DNA from: AP-15 sp036008325
Lineage (GTDB): Bacteria > Pseudomonadota > Alphaproteobacteria > ATCC43930 > CGMCC-115725
Direction: 5' to 3'
NCBI GenBank assembly: GCA_036008325.1
Contig: DASYNW010000088.1
Span: forward strand, 11,449-75,448
DNA length: 64,000 nt
The stretch's first letter is position 1. Every line of letters starts with the position of its first letter. Shown here piece after piece: positions 59,642 to 64,000 of this stretch. Both the position numbers and the translations under genes were made by a program. The notes under the pieces are model-generated. The model searched no databases and had not been told where the DNA came from. It worked only from the letters and a program-made list of their open reading frames with translations.

Positions 59642-60736
59642 ATGCCCGAGCCGATCGAGGACCGCTTTCAGAACCTGCACGAGTTCGTCACGCAGGCGCG
59701 AACCAATCTCAACCGCAATGACTGGGACTATCTGATCGGTGGCTCCGAAACCGAATCGACCTTGGCGCGCAACCGGCTGGCGCTCGATGCGATCGGCTTC
59801 CGGCCGCGGGTATTGCGCGATGTGTCGAACATCGATTGCAGCCGCACCCTGTTCGGCAAAACGCTGCGCATCCCGGTGCTGTGCGCGCCGGTCGGCTCGT
59901 TGGAGGTGTTCGAGCCGGGCGGCGGCGCCACCGTCGCCGCGGCGACGCGCGAATTCGGCAATGGCATGATCTTGAGCTCGGTATCGCATCCCGGGCTCGA
60001 CAAGACAGCCGAAGCCTCCGGTGACGGCTTCAAGATTTTCCAGCTGTACGTGCGCGGCGATGCCGCCTGGGTCGACGACCATGTCGGCCGCGCTATCGAC
60101 AAGGGCTATGATGCCTTTTGCCTGACGATCGACACCGACAGCTACAGCCGGCGCGAGCGCGACATCGCCAAGCGCCACCAGCGCCGCCGGGTGCGCGTCG
60201 ACGACGCCCGCATCTACCAGGCGCAGTTCAATTGGCATGACATCGAGCGGATCAAGAAGAATTTCGATATCCCATTGATCCTGAAAGGCATCGCCACCGC
60301 CGAGGACGCCAAGTTGGCACTCGATCATGGGGTCGATTGCGTTTACGTGTCGAACCATGGCGGGCGCCAGCTCGATCAGGGCCTCGGCTCGATCGACGTG
60401 CTGCCGGAGGTCGTCGAGGCAGTCGGCGGGCGCGCCCGCATCCTGGTCGATGGCGGGATCAGCCGCGGCACCGACGTGGTCAAGGCCCTGATCCTCGGCG
60501 CCGACGTGGTCGCTTGCGGCCGGCTCTATGTCTACGGTCTCGCCGCCGGCGGCGCCGAGGGCTTGGTGCGCCTTTTCGAGATCCTCGAAGACGAGATCCG
60601 CATTTGCCTGTCACTGCTCGGGGTCACCGGCTACGACCAGCTCGACAAGTCCTACATCCGGCCGGCGCGCCAGGTCGTACCAGCGCACGTGCACAGCGCC
60701 TTTCCCCACCTGAACCTGCCGCGCGAGACTTACTAG
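59642..60736 (+). CDS. FMN-dependent alpha-hydroxy-acid oxidizing protein
   Basis: 364-residue TIM-barrel flavoenzyme of the lactate dehydrogenase/glycolate oxidase family. The substrate/FMN lysine is in LILKGIATAEDAKLA, the catalytic His and Arg in DCVYVSNHGGRQLDQG, and FMN phosphate binding in ILVDGGISRGTDVVKALILGA. The N-terminal DWDYLIGGSETESTLARN is normal. Which 2-hydroxy acid it oxidises is open. ATG 59642. The divergent neighbour is the 2-hydroxyacid dehydrogenase; the 210-base spacer should hold both promoters. Confidence 0.9.
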   Translation: MPEPIEDRFQNLHEFVTQARTNLNRNDWDYLIGGSETESTLARNRLALDAIGFRPRVLRDVSNIDCSRTLFGKTLRIPVLCAPVGSLEVFEPGGGATVAAATREFGNGMILSSVSHPGLDKTAEASGDGFKIFQLYVRGDAAWVDDHVGRAIDKGYDAFCLTIDTDSYSRRERDIAKRHQRRRVRVDDARIYQAQFNWHDIERIKKNFDIPLILKGIATAEDAKLALDHGVDCVYVSNHGGRQLDQGLGSIDVLPEVVEAVGGRARILVDGGISRGTDVVKALILGADVVACGRLYVYGLAAGGAEGLVRLFEILEDEIRICLSLLGVTGYDQLDKSYIRPARQVVPAHVHSAFPHLNLPRETY

Positions 60737-60907
60737 TTCGGTCAACCGGGTTTTGGAGCGGCCGTCAGCCAATCATCGTTCCGGCTGCGACTGGGCGTGG
60801 GCAGCGCCCATGCGGCGAGCCTGTGTGACGCGTTGTAACCGGGCTCGGCGCGGCTTATCTTGCGGCTAATTGCGGCGCTCGCCGCCGCCGATGAAGCGAG
60901 TGATCCC

Positions 60908-61918
60908 GTGACCGCGTTCCTGCCGCCGCTCGCCCCCTACCCTCGCCTGAGGCTGCGGCGCAACCGCCGCGACGCCTGGTCGCGCAAGCTGGTCGCCGAA
61001 AATGTGCTGACCGCCGGCGATCTGATCTGGCCAGTTTTTGTCCATGACGAGGGCCACAGGGCGCCGATCGCCTCGATGCCCGGCGTCTTCCGCCTGCCGA
61101 TCCCGGCGCTGGTCGATGCCGCCGGCGAGGCGGCCGAACTCGGCATTCCGACGATCGCGGTGTTTCCGGCGGTGCCGGCGGCGCTGAAGGATGCCGAAGG
61201 CAGCGAGGCGCTCAACCCTGACAATCTGGTCTGCCGCGCGGTCTCGACGCTGAAGCAGGCATTGCCCGATCTCGGCGTGTTGTGCGACGTGGCGCTCGAC
61301 CCGTTCACCGCGCACGGCCATGACGGCGTCATCCGTGCCGACTATGTCGAAAACGACGAGACCGTGGCGATCCTGCGCCGCCAGGCGGTGGTGCAGGCGC
61401 GAGCCGGCTGCGACATCATCGCTCCCTCCGACATGATGGACGGACGGGTCGGTGCGGTGCGCGACGCGCTCGACGAGGCCGGCTTCGCCCATGTCCGGAT
61501 CATGTCCTATGCGGCGAAATACGCCTCCGCGTTCTATGGCCCGTTCCGCGACGCGATCGGCTCGAAGGCGGCACTCGGCAGCGCCGACAAGCGCACCTAC
61601 CAGATGGACCCGGCCAACAGCGACGAGGCCCTGCGCGAGGTGGCGCTCGATTTGCAAGAGGGCGCCGACATGGTCATGGTCAAGCCCGGCCTGCCCTATC
61701 TCGACATCGTCCGCCGGGTCAAAGAGGCGTTCCGGGTGCCGACCTACGCCTATCAGGTGTCGGGCGAATACGCGATGCTGCACGCCGCCGCCCAAAACGG
61801 CTGGCTCGACGGCGACCGCGCGATGATGGAAACGCTCCTCGCCTTCAAGCGCGCCGGCGCAGACGGCATCCTGACCTACGTCGCAATCGACGCCGCCAGG
61901 ATGCTGAAGGCGGGGTGA
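60908..61918 (+). CDS. hemB: Delta-aminolevulinic acid dehydratase (porphobilinogen synthase)
   Basis: 336 residues. The active-site lysines are in IMSYAAKYASAFYGPFRDA and MVKPGLPYLDIV. The metal loop reads LCDVALDPFTAHGHDGV, with Asp replacing the Cys triad of zinc enzymes, as in magnesium-dependent alphaproteobacterial forms. GTG 60908 is preferred over a TTG 48 bases upstream for length and context. Monocistronic. Confidence 0.94.
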   Translation: MTAFLPPLAPYPRLRLRRNRRDAWSRKLVAENVLTAGDLIWPVFVHDEGHRAPIASMPGVFRLPIPALVDAAGEAAELGIPTIAVFPAVPAALKDAEGSEALNPDNLVCRAVSTLKQALPDLGVLCDVALDPFTAHGHDGVIRADYVENDETVAILRRQAVVQARAGCDIIAPSDMMDGRVGAVRDALDEAGFAHVRIMSYAAKYASAFYGPFRDAIGSKAALGSADKRTYQMDPANSDEALREVALDLQEGADMVMVKPGLPYLDIVRRVKEAFRVPTYAYQVSGEYAMLHAAAQNGWLDGDRAMMETLLAFKRAGADGILTYVAIDAARMLKAG

Positions 61919-62001
61919 GGCAAGCTACGACAGCAATGCCGATCAGTGCTCACGAACTTTTGAAGATCTGCGCCTAAAGATCCACTCCTTGCAGCCTGGG
62001 G

Positions 62002-62784
62002 TCAGAGTGCGCTGCGTCGGCTTGAGCCGCCGCCGTCGATCGTGACGATCGAGCCGGTGGTATAGGCGGAGCGGTCGGAGGCGAGGAACGCTGCCATCCA
62101 GGCGATCTCCTCGGGCTTGGCGGCGCGGCCAAAGGCGTGGCCCTGCATCAGCTCGGTCCAGCGCTCGGCATCGCCAAAGCGGTCCTGGGCGCGGGTGCGC
62201 ATCAACGTCACGAGCCGCTCGGTCATGACCGGGCCGGGGTTGATGCCGATAACGCGCAGACCATCACGGGGCGCGGTCCCGCCCATCGCCCGGGTGAACG
62301 CCATCAGCGAAGCGTTCCCGGATGAGCCGGCGATGTAATCGAAATCGGGGTTTTCGCCGGCGGCACCGAGGATATTGACGATGACGCCCCGCTTGCGTCC
62401 GCGCATCAGCGCGTAAAAGCGCCGGGTCATGTTGATGTAGCCGAACACCTTGAGATCCCAGGCGGCGCGCCAGCGCGCCTCGTCGACCGCGTCGAGATTG
62501 CCGCCGGGGATGGCGCCGGCGTTGTTGACCAGGATCTCGGCGTCGGCGCATTCGGCGGCGAGCTTGTCGACATTGCGGCTGTCCGACAGATCGAGCGCAA
62601 ACACCCGTACCGCGACATTGTGCTTGGCGAGGATGGCCGCCCGCGCCGCTTCGAGATCGGCCGCGGTGCGTGACACCAGCGCCACGTCGCAGCCCTCCTC
62701 GGCCAAGATCTCGGCGCAAGCCCGCCCAATCCCCTTCGACGCCCCGGTAACCAGCGCCTTCTTTCCACGCACACCCAGCTCCAT
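62002..62784 (-). CDS. Short-chain dehydrogenase/reductase with altered active site
   Basis: 260 residues. The cofactor loop TGASKGIGRACAEIL and LVNNAGAIPGG are standard. The catalytic region reads VIVNILGAAGENPDFDYIAGSSGNASLMAFTR in two pieces: no Ser at the usual position, and the Tyr is followed by Ser instead of Lys four residues later (YIAGS rather than YxxxK). The C-terminal IVTIDGGGSSRR is normal. ATG 62784 is chosen. It resembles a subgroup of SDRs with YIAGSxGNAxL, whose chemistry may differ. Overall fold is certain, activity is not. Confidence 0.85.
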   Translation of the reverse strand: MELGVRGKKALVTGASKGIGRACAEILAEEGCDVALVSRTAADLEAARAAILAKHNVAVRVFALDLSDSRNVDKLAAECADAEILVNNAGAIPGGNLDAVDEARWRAAWDLKVFGYINMTRRFYALMRGRKRGVIVNILGAAGENPDFDYIAGSSGNASLMAFTRAMGGTAPRDGLRVIGINPGPVMTERLVTLMRTRAQDRFGDAERWTELMQGHAFGRAAKPEEIAWMAAFLASDRSAYTTGSIVTIDGGGSSRRSAL

Positions 62785-62814
62785 CCCGTCCTCCCAATGT
62801 GTCACCGAAGCATC

Positions 62815-63714
62815 CTAATCGATTTTGCTCCAGGTCAATTCGTGCTTGTTGTGGAACAGGTGGCGCAGTTCGGAGCCTGGAATGGCGGCGAAGCGGCGGG
62901 CGATTTCGTGATCGGTTTCGCCCTTAAACTTAATCGTGCAGAGAAAGTTGCGGCAGGTGCCGGCGGCGAGCCAGCGCTCGATCATCGCCAATAGCCGCGC
63001 CGGATAGCAGACGACATCGGAAAACAGCCAGTCGATCGGGCCAACGGCGTGCGGGACCACGGCAAAGGCGCTGTCGAGCCGGTGCTCAATGCCGGGCAGG
63101 CGCGCAATCTCGGGCGCCAGCGGGGCCTTGTCGACGCTGATCACCTGCGCCCCCATCTGCTGCAACGCCCAGCTCCACCCGCCGGGGCTCGAACCGAGAT
63201 CGAGACACCGCTCGTCGGGGCCCGGCCGGCAATCGATCAAGGTCAGAGCCTCCCACAATTTCAGATAGGCGCGGCTCGGCGGCCCATAATGGTTCTCGAC
63301 AAAGCGGATTTCGCCGTTCGGAAACGGGCTCGTGCAGTGCGGCGAGGCCAGCACCGTTCCGGCGTCGAGCAGGGTCCACGAGCCCAGCGGCGCTGGGGGC
63401 GCGCGCGCTCCGAACACCAGCGGCTTGGCTGAAACCGTGGGCAATTGTTGCTGGATCAATGTCGCGCGGCGATGCAATACCGGCGCATAGACCGCCCAGT
63501 TGCGCTGGATCGCGCGCAGTTTCGCCGCCGCATCCGAAATCGAGGCGACCCGGATCTCCCGCGGCTCGTGCCAGATATTGGCCGCCCACGCCGCCCGGCG
63601 CGGCGGCCCCGATGCGAACAGCAGGCGTCCATGCGCCTGGGCCATCCCGCCCAGTTCTTCGGCGAGATCGTTGACATACCCCTCGGCGGCGAGATAGGCG
63701 GTGCGCGCGGTCAT
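62815..63714 (-). CDS. FtsJ-fold SAM-dependent methyltransferase (RlmM-like)
   Basis: 299 residues. The N-terminal ~150 residues form an RNA-binding-like region. The Rossmann methyltransferase starts RCLDLGSSPGGWSWALQQMG with the SAM loop DLGxxPGGW, then the acidic VISVDKAPL. The catalytic Asp and Lys are in DWLFSDVVCYPAR and CTIKFKGETD, matching the K-D-K-E group of FtsJ/RrmJ and RlmM. RNA target unknown; RlmM (23S rRNA C2498) is the closest guess. ATG 63714. Divergent from the sirtuin gene. Confidence 0.85.
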   Translation of the reverse strand: MTARTAYLAAEGYVNDLAEELGGMAQAHGRLLFASGPPRRAAWAANIWHEPREIRVASISDAAAKLRAIQRNWAVYAPVLHRRATLIQQQLPTVSAKPLVFGARAPPAPLGSWTLLDAGTVLASPHCTSPFPNGEIRFVENHYGPPSRAYLKLWEALTLIDCRPGPDERCLDLGSSPGGWSWALQQMGAQVISVDKAPLAPEIARLPGIEHRLDSAFAVVPHAVGPIDWLFSDVVCYPARLLAMIERWLAAGTCRNFLCTIKFKGETDHEIARRFAAIPGSELRHLFHNKHELTWSKID

Positions 63715-63776
63715 TTTCCGACACAATATCGCACGTCGCACTTGGCGCGCGGGCGCTGTTTTGCGACGATTGCGCC

Positions 63777-64000
63777 ATGCCGAACGATCCCGATATCGCC
63801 GAGTTCGCCGAATTGATTGCCAACGCGCGCCGGGCCGTGGTCTTCACCGGCGCCGGCATCAGCACCGAGTCGGGGATCCCCGATTTCCGCAGCCCGGGCG
63901 GCATCTGGACCAAGCAGAAGCCGATCGAGTTCGGCGACTATATCGCTTCCGAGGCGGTGCAGCGCGAGGCCTGGCGGCGCAAGTTCAGCGGCGACGGGGC
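63777..64000 (+). CDS. Sir2-family NAD-dependent deacylase, N-terminal part (runs off the window)
   Basis: First ~74 residues. ATG 63777 opens MPNDPDIAEFAELIANARRA. The NAD-binding motif VVFTGAGISTESGIPDFRSP is diagnostic of sirtuins, followed by GGIWTKQKPIEFGDYIAS. Sirtuins of this kind remove acyl groups from lysines, for example on acetyl-CoA synthetase. The zinc and catalytic-His region lies outside the window. Confidence 0.9.
   Translation, partial: MPNDPDIAEFAELIANARRAVVFTGAGISTESGIPDFRSPGGIWTKQKPIEFGDYIASEAVQREAWRRKFSGDG

Noticed and set aside
60792..60810. TGGGCG/CGCCCA hairpin upstream of hemB
   Set aside because: Only a 6-bp stem with a 7-base loop, no T-run and ~55 bases after the previous stop; not strong enough to call a terminator.

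Overview
The window is a dense, high-GC chromosomal segment from an alphaproteobacterium. Markers of that class are the cell-cycle master regulator CtrA next to its phosphotransferase ChpT, a COQ9-family protein, the three-subunit PntAA/PntAB/PntB transhydrogenase, DUF465, DUF2155 and DUF4169 proteins, and a Rieske protein with a Tat signal. The gene style resembles Rhodospirillales-like free-living organisms, but no rRNA or tRNA gene is present to fix the taxon. No CRISPR array, intact insertion sequence or prophage was seen. Most of the window is housekeeping and central metabolism.

Layout. 1-7.8 kb: tamA (cut by the window edge), rpmB, an acyl-CoA ligase, a porin remnant, ubiX between two DUF465 genes, purEK, a COQ9-family gene, def and rpsU. 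7.8-8.5 kb: a lower-GC stretch with only decayed or doubtful small genes. 8.5-20.9 kb: pnt operon, an ECF sigma/anti-sigma pair, a mitochondrial-type aconitase, dnaE, an AmpD-like amidase and a SnoaL-like protein. 21.2-26.8 kb: complete urtABCDE urea transporter. 26.8-28.7 kb: an orphan OmpR-type regulator divergent from a second ECF sigma factor, then a DUF4169 gene. 29-34.8 kb: mreBCD-mrdA-rodA cell-shape operon. 34.9-38.6 kb: a hypothetical protein, a YcjX-like P-loop protein and a DegP-like protease. 38.7-45.4 kb: amidohydrolase, a petA without petBC, fused gene remnants, a hot-dog thioesterase, two unknown proteins, an alpha/beta hydrolase, a CopD-like membrane protein and a GST. 45.6-48.9 kb: aroQ-accB-accC-aat with DUF2155 overlapping aat tail to tail. 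48.9-51.0 kb: CitE-like lyase and family III CoA-transferase. 51.6-53.0 kb: ctrA and chpT. 53.4-58.3 kb: an OFA-family MFS carrier gene broken by one in-frame TGA, its small subunit, mobA, fdhD, moaA and nadK. 58.5-64 kb: two 2-hydroxyacid oxidoreductases, hemB, an SDR, an FtsJ-fold methyltransferase and the start of a sirtuin.

How the genes fit together. mreBCD-mrdA-rodA is the elongasome. ctrA/chpT is the output end of the CckA phosphorelay. aroQ, accBC, purEK, ubiX, coq9, hemB and nadK are core biosynthesis. The OFA carrier, FdhD, MobA and MoaA suggest a formate/molybdoenzyme neighbourhood.

The most notable observations are the mitochondrial-type aconitase, the TGA at a position I recall as often Cys in the OFA carrier, the tail-to-tail ctrA/chpT pair, an orphan petA beside fused gene remnants, a small conserved-looking gene stopped by one TAG, and a 10-bp-phased direct repeat between the orphan response regulator and its divergent sigma factor. 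I found no clearly new multi-gene system.
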